From assembly GCA_009668225.1 (NCBI GenBank), contig WJYK01000019.1, positions 23,803-87,802 on the forward strand: a stretch of DNA of 64,000 nucleotides, given 5' to 3'. Below are positions 12,147-21,944 of the stretch, piece after piece. Within the stretch, counting starts at the first letter, position 1; each line of letters begins with the position of its first letter. The stretch is from Enterobacteriaceae bacterium RIT693 (GTDB lineage Bacteria; Pseudomonadota; Gammaproteobacteria; Enterobacterales; Enterobacteriaceae). The translations under genes were made by a program, and so were the position numbers. A model generated the notes under the pieces. The model saw only the letters and a program-made list of their open reading frames with translations. It had not been told where the DNA came from and searched no databases.

Positions 12147-14087
12147 TTACTCGCTGGCCAGTGAAACGACCGGATCCATCCTTGCCGCCTTGCGGGCGGG
12201 GAGATAACCGAAGATCATGCCGATTAGCGTTGAACAGAAAAAGGCAGCTGCGGCGGCCTGCCAGGAATAAATAGCCGTAAACATGCCTCCCGCCAGTGCG
12301 GTAAACAACGCTCCGGCACCGTACGACAGCGCGATACCAAAGGCGCCACCAATCAGGCACACCAGTACCGCCTCAATCATGAACTGCTGCATTATATCGC
12401 TACGGCGGGCGCCAACCGCTATGCGTACGCCAATCTCATGGGTCCGTTCGGTGACGGACACCAGCATAATATTCATGACCCCAATACTGCCGATCATCAG
12501 CGAAATGCAGGCCACCATCAGGATCAAGATGCTAAAGGTCATTGAGGTACGTTCGATAGATTTTCGGATCTGTTCGAAGTTATACAGCTGGAAGTCTTTA
12601 ACGCCGTGGCGCTGAGTCAAGAGCTGAGAAATGGCGCTAACCGCCGCCTCGTTGGCGACAGTGTCCTTTAGCCTTACGCTGATACTGGTCAGCGTCGGCT
12701 TACCCACCATACGGTACATCACCGTACTGTAAGGCATCCAGACGTTAATCCGGTTGGGTGCGTAGCTGCGGTTATTGCTTTTGGCAATGCCGACGACCCG
12801 TGCCGGAACGGATCCCAGGAAAACTATCTGGCCCAGAGCGTTCAGGCCAGCATCATCAAACAGCGCTTTACGTGCATTTTCATCGATAATCACTTCCTGA
12901 AGCGCATTACGATCGTCCCGGAATGTGGCCCCCTGCAACAGCTTTACGCCATTCACACGGAAGTGGTTACGCCCCACGCCGTTAATAGACGCGGTGGCTG
13001 ATTTCCCCCTGAAACGAATAGTATCCGAAGCGCTAACTTCAGGGCTGACGCTGTCGACAAACCCCTGCTGTGCGAGGGCATCAGCATCTGCCGGAACCAG
13101 GGTACGAATACCTTCGGTGCTGTCGTCAAAGAAATCCCGTCCCGGATAGATACTCACCACATTGGTGCCCAGTTCTTTAATATTATCCAGCGTCCTTTGT
13201 TTCGCGCCCTCACCCAATGCCACGACCGTGACAACCGCAGCAATACCGAAAATAATCCCCGTCATGGTTAACGTCGTGCGCAGCCGGTGAGCATTCATCG
13301 CTTTCAGCGCCATCTGCAACGATTCACGCGTGCGGTCGAGCAAACTCTGCCAGCGGCTTTGTCGGGTACGGCCAGGAGACGAAAGTGTTTCAGTTGTGGT
13401 TACACGACTGCCGCTATCGGAAATGATCGCGCCGTCCCGCAGCTCGATGATGCGCTGCGCATGCCGGGCAACTTTCATATCGTGGGTCACTATCACCACG
13501 GTGTGTCCGCGCTGATTAAGCTCGTTGAGTATCGCAAGTACTTCCTGCCCGGATTGAGAGTCAAGCGCACCGGTCGGCTCATCCGCAAGGATAATTTCGC
13601 CGCCGTTGATCAACGAACGAGCAATACTTACGCGCTGCTGCTGGCCACCGGACAGCTCACCCGGTTTATGGTGTTCACGGCCTTCCAGCCCGAGTCTGCC
13701 AAGCAGCGCCGCGGCTCGCTGACGCCGCTGGTCACGCTCGCTGTTAGCGTATATCGCCGGAATTTCGACGTTACCCAACGCGCTTAGGTCAGGCATCAGG
13801 TGGTAGCGTTGGAAGATAAAGCCGATATGTTCGCGACGAATCCTCGCCAGCTCATCCGGCGAAAGTTGGGCCGCATTCTGCCCCCCGATGAAATAGTCGC
13901 CACGGTCGGGTACATCGAGGCAGCCCATGATATTCATTAGGGTCGACTTACCGGACCCGGAGGCACCGATGATAGCCACCAGTTCACCGGCCGCGATAGT
14001 CAGGTCGATCTCTTTTAGCACCGTGAGCGCCTGACCACCGTTGGTATAGGTGCGGCTGATGCCCTTCAGCTCAATGATGTTACTCAC
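12147..14087 (-). CDS. macB: Macrolide-type ABC exporter MacB
   Basis: The 646-residue product is an N-terminal ATPase fused to a membrane domain, as in E. coli MacB (648). Walker A is GASGSGKST (41-49), the signature is LSGGQQQR, Walker B is [13 protein letters not shown], and the H-loop is VTHD. The first membrane helix follows a linker near residue 270 ([21 protein letters not shown]). A large periplasmic domain and three helices follow, ending [15 protein letters not shown]. The family exports macrolides, lipopeptides or haem precursors with MacA and an outer-membrane channel. Translation starts at a GTG overlapping the macA stop (GTGA). Confidence 0.93.
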   Translation of the reverse strand: MSNIIELKGISRTYTNGGQALTVLKEIDLTIAAGELVAIIGASGSGKSTLMNIMGCLDVPDRGDYFIGGQNAAQLSPDELARIRREHIGFIFQRYHLMPDLSALGNVEIPAIYANSERDQRRQRAAALLGRLGLEGREHHKPGELSGGQQQRVSIARSLINGGEIILADEPTGALDSQSGQEVLAILNELNQRGHTVVIVTHDMKVARHAQRIIELRDGAIISDSGSRVTTTETLSSPGRTRQSRWQSLLDRTRESLQMALKAMNAHRLRTTLTMTGIIFGIAAVVTVVALGEGAKQRTLDNIKELGTNVVSIYPGRDFFDDSTEGIRTLVPADADALAQQGFVDSVSPEVSASDTIRFRGKSATASINGVGRNHFRVNGVKLLQGATFRDDRNALQEVIIDENARKALFDDAGLNALGQIVFLGSVPARVVGIAKSNNRSYAPNRINVWMPYSTVMYRMVGKPTLTSISVRLKDTVANEAAVSAISQLLTQRHGVKDFQLYNFEQIRKSIERTSMTFSILILMVACISLMIGSIGVMNIMLVSVTERTHEIGVRIAVGARRSDIMQQFMIEAVLVCLIGGAFGIALSYGAGALFTALAGGMFTAIYSWQAAAAAFFCSTLIGMIFGYLPARKAARMDPVVSLASE

Positions 14088-15271
14088 AGAACAAACCCTT
14101 CCCCAGGCGCTTTCTCACCCGGCTGCGACAGCACGACTTTTTCTCCGGGTTTCAGGCCGTCAAGGATCTGAATATCAACGCTGTTGGTGATCCCGGTTTT
14201 CACTTCGCGGGTTTCCAGCTTGTTATCGCCGGTCAACACCTGTACCTGCTGCTTGTTGCCCTCAACTTTGTGTACCGCCTGAATAGGCACCAGCAGTGCA
14301 TTTTTTGCCTCACCTGCCAGCAGGCTGACCTGTGCGGTCATGGCAATACGCAGTCTGTTTTCCGGATTCGGCACATCCAACAGCGCGTTGTAATACACCG
14401 AGGCATTGGACGTTCCCGAGCCGGAAGCGGAGCTGCTGCTGGCCAGAGAGTCATCCTTCATGACGGATTCCGGAGCCAGCTCCACGGTGCGCAGCGTGGC
14501 GTCATAACGGCGGTCGGGGTCCGAAAAGATGGTGAACCAGGCTTTTTGTCCGGCGGAAATACGGGTGATATCAGCTTCGGAGATCTGGGCCTTGATGGTC
14601 ATCACGTCCAGTCTGGCGAGTTTAATAATGGTTGGCGCACTCTGGCTGGAGTTAACCGTCTGCCCCTGCTGAGTAACAACGGCAATCACGATACCGTCCA
14701 TCGGTGCCAGCACACGGGTATAGCCGAGGTCGACCTTTTTCTTATCTACTTCGATCTGCGCCTGAACCAGTTTGGCATTCAAGGACAGCAGCTCAGCACG
14801 ATTGGTGGCAAGCGTGGCTTCGGCGGTTTCGTAGTCTTCCCGCGAGCTGGCATCCTCACGCAGCATTTCACGCTGACGCTTGAAACGTAACTCGGCCTGT
14901 TTTAGCAGCGCTTGTTTTGCCTGCAGGTCGGCTTTCACCACATTCAGCGCCGCCTCTGCATTACGCAGATCGTTGCGCTGAGGAACGTCGTCTATATCCG
15001 CTATCGATTGACCTTTGGTGACGCGATCGCCCAGTTTTACCTTTAGCGATTTAACCTGGCCGGACACCTGGGCACCCACGTTCACGCGCTCTATCGCGTC
15101 GATTCGACCGGTCGCAAGCACGGCGTTTTCGATATTTCCGGTACGCGCGGGAGCGGTAACATATTCAGGGGCCGGTGGGCTTCTCAGTAAGAAGAACAGT
15201 GCGATGATAAGAATAATGAGCAAAGCCGCAGCAAAGGCGACGACGCGGCGAGAGGGGTATTTCGTTAACAT
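14084..15271 (-). CDS. macA: Periplasmic adaptor subunit MacA
   Basis: The product is about 395 residues with one N-terminal membrane anchor (VVAFAAALLIILIIALFFLL). A biotinyl-lipoyl-like domain follows (VSGQVKSLKVKLGDRVTKGQ), then a long alpha-helical hairpin with AKQALLKQAELRFKRQREML, and a beta-barrel domain. It ends in DGLKPGEKVVLSQPG as MacA proteins do. It links MacB to the outer-membrane channel. I choose the ATG at 15271 (MLTKYPSRRVV); the longer frame up to 15352 adds 27 residues unlike any MacA. It heads the macA-macB-channel operon. The 193 bp before it, up to the kinase stop, show no clear promoter. Confidence 0.92.
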   Translation of the reverse strand: MLTKYPSRRVVAFAAALLIILIIALFFLLRSPPAPEYVTAPARTGNIENAVLATGRIDAIERVNVGAQVSGQVKSLKVKLGDRVTKGQSIADIDDVPQRNDLRNAEAALNVVKADLQAKQALLKQAELRFKRQREMLREDASSREDYETAEATLATNRAELLSLNAKLVQAQIEVDKKKVDLGYTRVLAPMDGIVIAVVTQQGQTVNSSQSAPTIIKLARLDVMTIKAQISEADITRISAGQKAWFTIFSDPDRRYDATLRTVELAPESVMKDDSLASSSSASGSGTSNASVYYNALLDVPNPENRLRIAMTAQVSLLAGEAKNALLVPIQAVHKVEGNKQQVQVLTGDNKLETREVKTGITNSVDIQILDGLKPGEKVVLSQPGEKAPGEGFVL

Positions 15272-15464
15272 TGTGCAGGTTTTCCATAACGATAAAAGCA
15301 GTGATCCCAGGTACTCATTGTGAATGCTCCAGCTTCTACTGGAGGTAAACACAGCGCTATTTGTTCGGATTTTATACTGAACAGGAAAAATGGCTACCTG
15401 TTTGCGTAACGTAGACTCATCCCGCAGCCTTTCGTTCCCACGGAGTACAATTATTCCGCACCTT

Positions 15465-16868
15465 TTAAACCGTCTCGCGCAGCAGTAACGTTAGTGTAAA
15501 CGTGCTGCCGCGCCCCCGCTCACTGACTACGCTAATTTTTCCCCCGTGCAGTTCAGCGATCGTTTTCACAATTGCCAGCCCCAGCCCGGTATTTTCCGTC
15601 GCGCTACGGGAGGCTTCCCCCCGGAAGAAGCGATCGAAAATAAGCGGTAGATGTTCAGGATTGATCCCTTCCCCGTCATCGCTAACGCTTAAAACAACCC
15701 GATCCGCGACGATCTCAGCGCTTAGCGTGATATGACCATTTTCAGGCGTGTGCCGTAGGGCGTTGGAAAGCAGGTTTGAAAGCGCCCGCTGAATAAGCTG
15801 AGGGTCTGCATAAAATAAGAGATCGCCCCTGCTCACAAGCGTGATGTTTTTATCTTCGGCAAGAATGTCGTAAAAACCAATGAGTTTTTCAAATTCATGC
15901 GCGCTGCTGAGCCACTCCTCATTGAGCAGTTCGCGGCTGTTGTCTGCCCTGGCGAGAAACAGCATGGAAGAGATCATCCGCGAAAGCCGCTCGCCCTCTT
16001 CGATTATCGCCGCCAGCGTTTCCTGATACTCCTCCGCGCTGCGATCTTTGGTCTGAATGACGCTGGCGGCAGAAATCAGGTTATTGATTGGCCCGCGCAG
16101 CTCATGAGCAATATCCGATGAAAAACGGTTTAGCTGATGGAATGAGGCCTCAAGGCGCATCATCATGCGGTCAAACGACGCGGCCAGCGCGTGCAGCTCC
16201 GGCGGCCAGCGCCGATCGAGGATCCGGGTATGCAGATCGTTGGCGTGGATTTTTTCTATTTCCGTGGTGATGGTACGCAGCGGCGCTAAGCCACGGCGGG
16301 CAAGCCACCAGCCAAACGCGGCAAACAGCAGAATAGCCAGCGCGGCGATAATCTGCATCCGCTTATAGTAGGTGTTAATGATTTCATTATTCCCCGAAAC
16401 GTTCAGTGCGGCCTGCACCAGCCATTTTTGGTGATTTTTCAGGGTAAACAGCGTGGAAGTAATGAGATATTTTTGCCGCACATCACCTGCGCGGTAGTGC
16501 CATTCCCGGTAGCTGAAACCGGGGGCCGGCAGCGGAAAGTCTTGTTCAGGGATAACCATGTTATTGGACTGCGCATAAACTTTGCCTTCCGGGCTGAAAA
16601 TGCGCAGCGACAGCCGCTCCTGCCGCACCACGGACTCCAACAGCTCGGTTTGCCACGCCTCGCCGTTGTCCTGCCGCTCGCCAATCGCCGTGGCAATTTC
16701 CTGCTGGAACTGGATAGAACTTTGTAGCTCCAGTTCGTCTTTATGGTTGAGCTGCTGGCGCATAGTCGAATAAAGCACGCCGGACACGCTATACAGCACG
16801 ATGGCCATCGTGACGGAGAAATAGAGCGTCAGGCGCGCGGTGATCGACAGATGCGACAGCTTTATCAT
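15465..16868 (-). CDS. Heavy-metal-type sensor histidine kinase (CusS/HprS-like)
   Basis: The 467-residue membrane kinase has TM1 at about 12-34, a periplasmic sensor region to about 170, and TM2 at about 172-190. A HAMP domain follows (GLAPLRTITTEIEKI), then the H-box DIAHELRGPINNL, the N-box LSNALRHTPENG, and the G boxes DDGEGI and GLGLAI. The domain order and the FDRFFRG segment fit the CusS/SilS/CopS group. The H-box reads HELRGP where most kinases have HELRTP. The start overlaps the response-regulator stop (TGATG). Its likely target is the RND operon it belongs to, with metal, redox or envelope stress as possible signals. Confidence 0.9.
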   Translation of the reverse strand: MIKLSHLSITARLTLYFSVTMAIVLYSVSGVLYSTMRQQLNHKDELELQSSIQFQQEIATAIGERQDNGEAWQTELLESVVRQERLSLRIFSPEGKVYAQSNNMVIPEQDFPLPAPGFSYREWHYRAGDVRQKYLITSTLFTLKNHQKWLVQAALNVSGNNEIINTYYKRMQIIAALAILLFAAFGWWLARRGLAPLRTITTEIEKIHANDLHTRILDRRWPPELHALAASFDRMMMRLEASFHQLNRFSSDIAHELRGPINNLISAASVIQTKDRSAEEYQETLAAIIEEGERLSRMISSMLFLARADNSRELLNEEWLSSAHEFEKLIGFYDILAEDKNITLVSRGDLLFYADPQLIQRALSNLLSNALRHTPENGHITLSAEIVADRVVLSVSDDGEGINPEHLPLIFDRFFRGEASRSATENTGLGLAIVKTIAELHGGKISVVSERGRGSTFTLTLLLRETV

Positions 16869-17551
16869 CAGCGTAACTCCAGCACGTAGCCCGCGCCGCG
16901 CAGGGTATGCAGCAGTTTGTCGTCGAATCCGTCGTCGATTTTGTTTCGCAGGCGGCGAATGGCGACGTCAATCACGTTAGTTTCGGGGTCAAAGTTCATG
17001 TCCCACACCTGTTCGGCAATCACCGTGCGGGAAAGAACTTCGCCGGAGCGGCGCATCAGCAGGCTTAACAGCAAAAACTCTTTCTGCGTCAGTTCAATTC
17101 TGACGCCCGCCCGGGATACTTTATGGCGCAGAAAATCGAGCTTAAGGTCGCCAACCTGAAGCAGGTTCTCTTCCAGAATCGCGGTCGGTGGCGCGGAACG
17201 GCGCAGGATCACCCGCGCCCGTGCCAGCAGTTCGCTAAATGAAAATGGTTTAATCAGGTAATCTTCGGCACCGAGTTCCAGACCACGAACCCGGTCTTCC
17301 ACGTCATCGCGCGCCGTCAGAAACATGATCGGCGTTTGTTTTCCGGCCTGGCGTGACATTTCGATGATTTTCCAGCCATCAATTCCGGGCAACATGACAT
17401 CCAGGATCGCCAGGTCGTAGTCGCTGGTCAGCAGATAATGCAGCCCGTCTACACCGTTACCTGCCACATCCACGACAAAGTCGTTTTCACGTAACCCTTT
17501 GGCAATGTACTCGGAGGCCATTTTCTGATCTTCAACCAGTAATATTTTCAT
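16868..17551 (-). CDS. OmpR/PhoB-family response regulator (CusR/HprR-like)
   Basis: The 227-residue product has a receiver domain with acidic residues in LLVEDQ, phospho-acceptor D51 in [13 protein letters not shown], the conserved T in FLTAR and K in IKPFSF. A winged-helix DNA-binding domain follows ([23 protein letters not shown], then [14 protein letters not shown]). I take the ATG at 17551, with AAGGAG five bases before it; the upstream GTG at 17557 has no room for a ribosome site. It overlaps neighbours on both sides, which implies one transcript from adaptor to kinase. A CusR/HprR-type box precedes the operon. Confidence 0.92.
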   Translation of the reverse strand: MKILLVEDQKMASEYIAKGLRENDFVVDVAGNGVDGLHYLLTSDYDLAILDVMLPGIDGWKIIEMSRQAGKQTPIMFLTARDDVEDRVRGLELGAEDYLIKPFSFSELLARARVILRRSAPPTAILEENLLQVGDLKLDFLRHKVSRAGVRIELTQKEFLLLSLLMRRSGEVLSRTVIAEQVWDMNFDPETNVIDVAIRRLRNKIDDGFDDKLLHTLRGAGYVLELR

Positions 17552-17553
17552 CG

Positions 17554-20500
17554 TCACTCCTTCGTCCCTTGTGACTCGCCGTCAAACAGCAGGAACAGTA
17601 CCGGGGTAATAAACAGCGTGATCAGCTGGGAGAACAGCAGCCCGCCGACAATCGCCACGCCCATCGGTTGACGCAGCTCGGCGCCCGCACCAAGGCCGAG
17701 GGCGATGGGAATCGCCCCCATAATGGCACACAGCGTGGTCATCATGATCGGGCGGAACCGCTGCAAACAGGCCTGCATAATCGCGTCATGGGGCGTCATG
17801 CCGTGCTCGCGCTGTGCCACTAACGCGAAATCTATCATCATGATAGCGTTCTTTTTCACAATACCTATCAGCAGCAGAATGCCAATCATCGCGATAAACG
17901 TAAGATCAAGATGACATAGCCTGAGCGCCAGCAGCGCGCCTACCGCCGCCGACGGCAATCCAAGCAGAATAGTCAGCGGGTGGATCCAGCTTTCATACAG
18001 CACGCCGAGAATCACGTAAATCACCGCCAGCGCCAGCACAATCAGCCAGATCTGGCTGCTCTGCGACTGCTGGAACAGCGCCGCCTGCCCGGCATAGGTG
18101 CCAAAAACGGAGGACGGCAGATGAATCGCCTGCTGGGCCTGGGCAATGGCCGCCGTCGCATCTGACAGCGATTTCCCCGGCGCCAGGTCGAACGAAAGCG
18201 TAATGGCCGGAAGCTGTCCCTGATGGTTTACCGCCGTCACGCCCTGGGTGCGTGAGATAGTCGTGAAGGTGGTGATCGGCAGCAGCGAGCCACTTGATGA
18301 CCGGACATAGATTTTCGACAGGTCGCTTTCATCCTGACGGAACGGCTCCTGAACCTCCATAATCACTTCATAACTGTCTTCCGGCGCATAAATAGTAGAA
18401 ACCTGATAAGTGCCGAAGGCGTCATACAGCGTGTCGCGGATTTGCTGAATATCCACGCCCATCAACGAGGCTTTGTTTCGGTCAATAACCAGCTGCGCCT
18501 GCAGCCCATTGAGTTGCGCATCGGTATTCAGGCCGACAAACACCCCGCTTTTTTGCATCTCCGCCATCAGCCGGTTGGCCCAGTCGTTGAGGCTGGTATC
18601 GCCGCTGCTCACGGCCTGCAGCGTGTATTGATAGCTGCTTTTCGCACTGCGGCCGCCCACGCGCAGGTTTTGTACCGGGCTGAAATAAACTTTAATGCCC
18701 GGTAAATAGCCGGTTTCTGCCCGCAACTGTTTAAGTACCGCAGCCATTGGCGGGCGTTGGCTTTGATCCTTAAGCGTCAGGCTTAGCTGGGTGGTGTCGT
18801 GGTCAACGCGGGTCAGCACGTCGCTCACGCTCGGATCTTTCATCAGCGTTTTACCCAACTGCTGCGCCACGCCGAGGCGGCCCAGGTAAGACATATCCTG
18901 CGGCGCATCAATGCTGGCGGTTACCTGCCCGATATCCTCCTGCGGGAAGAAGCCTTTGGGCGAGTACCAGTAAAGCCCGATGGTCAGCGCAATCGTGCTG
19001 AGCGCAACTCCGATCATAATCACGCGATGAGAAACCGCCCACTCCAGCCCGTTGCCGTACTGGCGACGCAGCGCTTCAAACCCACGCTCAAAGATCTGGC
19101 TCCAGCGCGGCTCAGGTTTATCCTCCGGCATATGTTCGCGGATAAGCTTCGGTACCAGCAGAGGAATAATTGTCAGTGAGGCGGCCGCAGAAACCAAAAT
19201 CGTCAGCGACACGACGTAGGCAAACTCGTGAAACAGCAGACCAATAGTGCCCGGCATAAAGAAGATTGGGATAAATACCGCAACCAGCGACAGCGAGATG
19301 GAGATAACGGTAAACGCCACCTCTTTAACCCCTTTTAGCGCGGCGCGGTACGGCGTTTCCCCCTCTTCCATATAGCGCATGATGTTTTCCAGCACCACAA
19401 TTGCATCGTCCACAACCAGACCCACGGCAATGGTCAGCCCCATCAGCGAGATATTGTCGAGGCTCAGCCCAAAGGCGAACATCAGGCCGAACGCGCCGAG
19501 CAGGGATATCGGCAGGCTGAGCGCGGGAATGATCGTCGCCCGAATGTGGCGCAGGAACATCAGAATAACCATCACCACCAGGGCAATGGTCAGCAGCAAC
19601 GTCAGCGTCACGTCGTGGATAGCAGCGCGGATCGACAGCGAGCGGTCATTAAGAAACTTCACGCTAACCGACGACGGCATCTGCGCCTGTAGCTTAGGCA
19701 TCAGCTGGCGAATCGCGTCGATAGTGGAAACAATGTTAGCGCCGGGCTGGCGCTGCACGCTGAGCACTATTGCCCGGTTGCCATTGACCGCGCTGTAGCT
19801 CAACGTATTTTCGATGCTGTCCTGCGCGGTGGCCACATCCGACAGCCGTACCGGTTGGCCATTGCGGGTGGCCAGGATAACTTTGGCGAAGTCCGCCGCG
19901 TTGCGTAAATCCCCGCTGGTTTGCAGCATCACCATTTGGCGCTTGCCGTCCAGCTCACCAATTGGGGAGTTATTGTTGGCGGCCGCCAGCGCGGTGTGAA
20001 CGTCCTCCAGCGTCAGGTTAGTCGCCGCCAGTTTGTTCGGATCAACCTCGACCCGTACCGCGTAGCGCTTCTGCCCCAGAACCGTCACCTGTGCCACGCC
20101 GTTTAGCGTGGAAAGCGCAGGTGAGATCAGATCGTCCGAGAAGCGGTTAAGATCGGAGAGCGCCATGGACGGTGAGTCGATGCCGATTTGAATAATCGGC
20201 GCGTCTGCCGGATTAATTTTGCGAAATGACGGCGGCGTTGTCATCTGCGACGGCAGCTGTTTTAGCGCCTGATACAGCGCGGACTGCACGTCCACCGCCG
20301 CCGAATCGATATCTCGCGACGGGTCAAATTCGATAACGATGGTGGTCGCACCCTCCAGGCTATTGGAGGTCATGTTTACCACGCCCGGGATCGTCGACAA
20401 TTTTTTCTCCAGCGGCGTCGCCACCGAAGAGGCCATGGTTTCCGGGCTGGCACCTGAAAGCGAAGCGCTGACCTGAATCGTCGGTGTATCGTAATTGGGC

Positions 20501-20610
20501 AGCGCGGCTATCGGCAGCTTAAACCAGCAGACGGCACCGGCCACCATTACCGCCAGCCACAGTAGCATGACGGCGATCGGGCGTTTCAGGCATTGTTCGG
20601 CAAACCTCAT
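17554..20610 (-). CDS. RND efflux transporter, HAE-1/MdtBC-like
   Basis: The 1018-residue product has the RND plan: TM1, a large porter loop, TM2-6 with [13 protein letters not shown] (the paired aspartates of the proton relay), TM7, a second loop and TM8-12 with [14 protein letters not shown]. The sequence resembles MdtB/MdtC multidrug pumps more than CusA, although its two-component partner is of the copper type. It works as a trimer with the adaptor encoded just upstream. The ATG overlaps the adaptor stop (ATGA), and the gene is followed by the response regulator with a 3-bp overlap of the coding ends. No outer-membrane channel is encoded in this operon. Confidence 0.93.
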   Translation of the reverse strand: MRFAEQCLKRPIAVMLLWLAVMVAGAVCWFKLPIAALPNYDTPTIQVSASLSGASPETMASSVATPLEKKLSTIPGVVNMTSNSLEGATTIVIEFDPSRDIDSAAVDVQSALYQALKQLPSQMTTPPSFRKINPADAPIIQIGIDSPSMALSDLNRFSDDLISPALSTLNGVAQVTVLGQKRYAVRVEVDPNKLAATNLTLEDVHTALAAANNNSPIGELDGKRQMVMLQTSGDLRNAADFAKVILATRNGQPVRLSDVATAQDSIENTLSYSAVNGNRAIVLSVQRQPGANIVSTIDAIRQLMPKLQAQMPSSVSVKFLNDRSLSIRAAIHDVTLTLLLTIALVVMVILMFLRHIRATIIPALSLPISLLGAFGLMFAFGLSLDNISLMGLTIAVGLVVDDAIVVLENIMRYMEEGETPYRAALKGVKEVAFTVISISLSLVAVFIPIFFMPGTIGLLFHEFAYVVSLTILVSAAASLTIIPLLVPKLIREHMPEDKPEPRWSQIFERGFEALRRQYGNGLEWAVSHRVIMIGVALSTIALTIGLYWYSPKGFFPQEDIGQVTASIDAPQDMSYLGRLGVAQQLGKTLMKDPSVSDVLTRVDHDTTQLSLTLKDQSQRPPMAAVLKQLRAETGYLPGIKVYFSPVQNLRVGGRSAKSSYQYTLQAVSSGDTSLNDWANRLMAEMQKSGVFVGLNTDAQLNGLQAQLVIDRNKASLMGVDIQQIRDTLYDAFGTYQVSTIYAPEDSYEVIMEVQEPFRQDESDLSKIYVRSSSGSLLPITTFTTISRTQGVTAVNHQGQLPAITLSFDLAPGKSLSDATAAIAQAQQAIHLPSSVFGTYAGQAALFQQSQSSQIWLIVLALAVIYVILGVLYESWIHPLTILLGLPSAAVGALLALRLCHLDLTFIAMIGILLLIGIVKKNAIMMIDFALVAQREHGMTPHDAIMQACLQRFRPIMMTTLCAIMGAIPIALGLGAGAELRQPMGVAIVGGLLFSQLITLFITPVLFLLFDGESQGTKE

Positions 20611-21734
20611 GACGCTGACCCCGCTGGCGCATTCACGACCTTCACGGCCATTCCGGGCCGCAGGGCGTTGGCGCCCTCAAGCACCACTTTCGTCCCGGCC
20701 TGAATGCCGGTCACCACGGCCATCTGCTGCTGGATGCGCAACAGCATGACGGGTTGCGTTTCGGCGTGCATTTGCGGGTCAACAACAAAGACAAAGTGCC
20801 CGTCCGGGCCGTCCTGAACGGCCTGCGGTGGCAAAACAACAACGTTCGGCGTGCTGCCCGCGTTAACCGTAATATTCTGGTATGCCCCCGGCCAAAGCTG
20901 GTTTTCACCATTATTGAAGCGGGCTTTGAAGCTCACGGTGCCGCTGTCCTGACTCACCGTGTTATCAATAAAACTGAGCGTCCCGGTGACGGGTTTTCCA
21001 CTTACATCGGTAACCTGCACATCAACAGGCCCTTGACGCTGTGCGACAACCACCGCATTCAGATCCTGCTCCGGTAGCGTGAACTCGGCGCCAATCGGGT
21101 CAAACTGATTAATACTGACCATCGGCAGCGTGCTACCCGGCTGCGCAAGACTGCCAATGTGAACGTTGAGCGCGCCGGTTTTGCCGCTTACCGGCGCATA
21201 AATACGGGTATAAGCAAGCTGGGCCTGGGCGGTGTGAATGTCATCCTGCGCGGATTTGTACTGCGCCGCTGCCTGCTGTTGCGCACTGACGAGCGTGTCC
21301 CAGTCGGAGGAGGAAATGTAGTGGGTTTTCAGCAACGGCCGCCCGCGGCTGAGGTCGCGGTTGGCTTTATCCAGCTCGGCTTTAATCACGCCAAGCTGGG
21401 CCTGAGCATGACCCAGCGCCGCCAGTTCTTCCGCGTCATCCAGCACAAACAGCAGTTGCCCCTGCTTCACGAAATCTCCCTCGTGAAAACCAACCCGGCT
21501 TACCGGGCTGGTAATTTGCCCACGAATATCCACTTCATTGAGCGATACCAGGTGGCCCTGAGTGGAAAACGTCAGCGGCAGCGTTTTACTGACTGCGCCT
21601 ATCAGACTCACTTTGGGAGCTGCCGTTTCCTTTTGCGTTGCCGGGGAGGAAGACTGGGAATACATCCAAAGTCCGACCGTGCCCGCCAGTACGCAGGCCG
21701 CTGTTAGCCTTTTTTTTGACCATTTGATGTTCAT
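20607..21734 (-). CDS. RND periplasmic adaptor subunit
   Basis: The product is about 375 residues: an N-terminal anchor (RLTAACVLAGTVGLWMYS), a lipoyl-like domain (VDIRGQITSPVSRVGFHEGDFVKQGQ), a helical hairpin (LGHAQAQLGVIKAELDKANRDL), and beta-barrel and membrane-proximal domains ending VVLEGANALRPGMAVKVV. Family members bridge an RND pump and an outer-membrane channel. I start at 21734 (MNIKWSKKRL), which has GGAAG nine bases upstream; the frame upstream to 21785 contains the promoter-proximal DNA and is not adaptor-like. It is the first gene of adaptor-RND-regulator-kinase, and a regulatory palindrome lies 72 bp upstream. Confidence 0.9.
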   Translation of the reverse strand: MNIKWSKKRLTAACVLAGTVGLWMYSQSSSPATQKETAAPKVSLIGAVSKTLPLTFSTQGHLVSLNEVDIRGQITSPVSRVGFHEGDFVKQGQLLFVLDDAEELAALGHAQAQLGVIKAELDKANRDLSRGRPLLKTHYISSSDWDTLVSAQQQAAAQYKSAQDDIHTAQAQLAYTRIYAPVSGKTGALNVHIGSLAQPGSTLPMVSINQFDPIGAEFTLPEQDLNAVVVAQRQGPVDVQVTDVSGKPVTGTLSFIDNTVSQDSGTVSFKARFNNGENQLWPGAYQNITVNAGSTPNVVVLPPQAVQDGPDGHFVFVVDPQMHAETQPVMLLRIQQQMAVVTGIQAGTKVVLEGANALRPGMAVKVVNAPAGSAS

Positions 21735-21805
21735 GATGCAGCGCTTCCACAATGCCTGATATTCCAGGAATGTTACGCCCGTCACAACGACAGAACGCCG
21801 CCACT

Positions 21806-21827
21806 AAAATGACAAGTTTGTAATTTT
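21806..21827. promoter_or_regulatory. CusR/HprR-type response-regulator box
   Basis: The site has half sites AAAATGACAA and TTGTAATTTT separated by two bases. The CusR consensus in E. coli is AAAATGACAA-N2-TTGTCATTTT, so one base differs. The right half TTGTAAT also matches the HprR consensus. It lies in the 210-bp gap between the adaptor gene and ansP, and it supports autoregulation of the RND operon by its own regulator. An effect on ansP cannot be excluded. Confidence 0.75.
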
Positions 21828-21944
21828 GCTTCTCATTCAATTTTCTGCCAGGATTCCTCGCCCTCTTTTTCACGGCCCCCGCAGCCAGAATTAACGGGCG
21901 GAAAAGGACGGCGCTTTTTAACTCAAAGGCAGACAGGAATCTCA

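Noticed and set aside
17552..17557. GTG start for the response regulator two codons upstream
   Set aside because: The AAGGAG site directly abuts it, while the ATG at 17551 has proper spacing and matches the family start.
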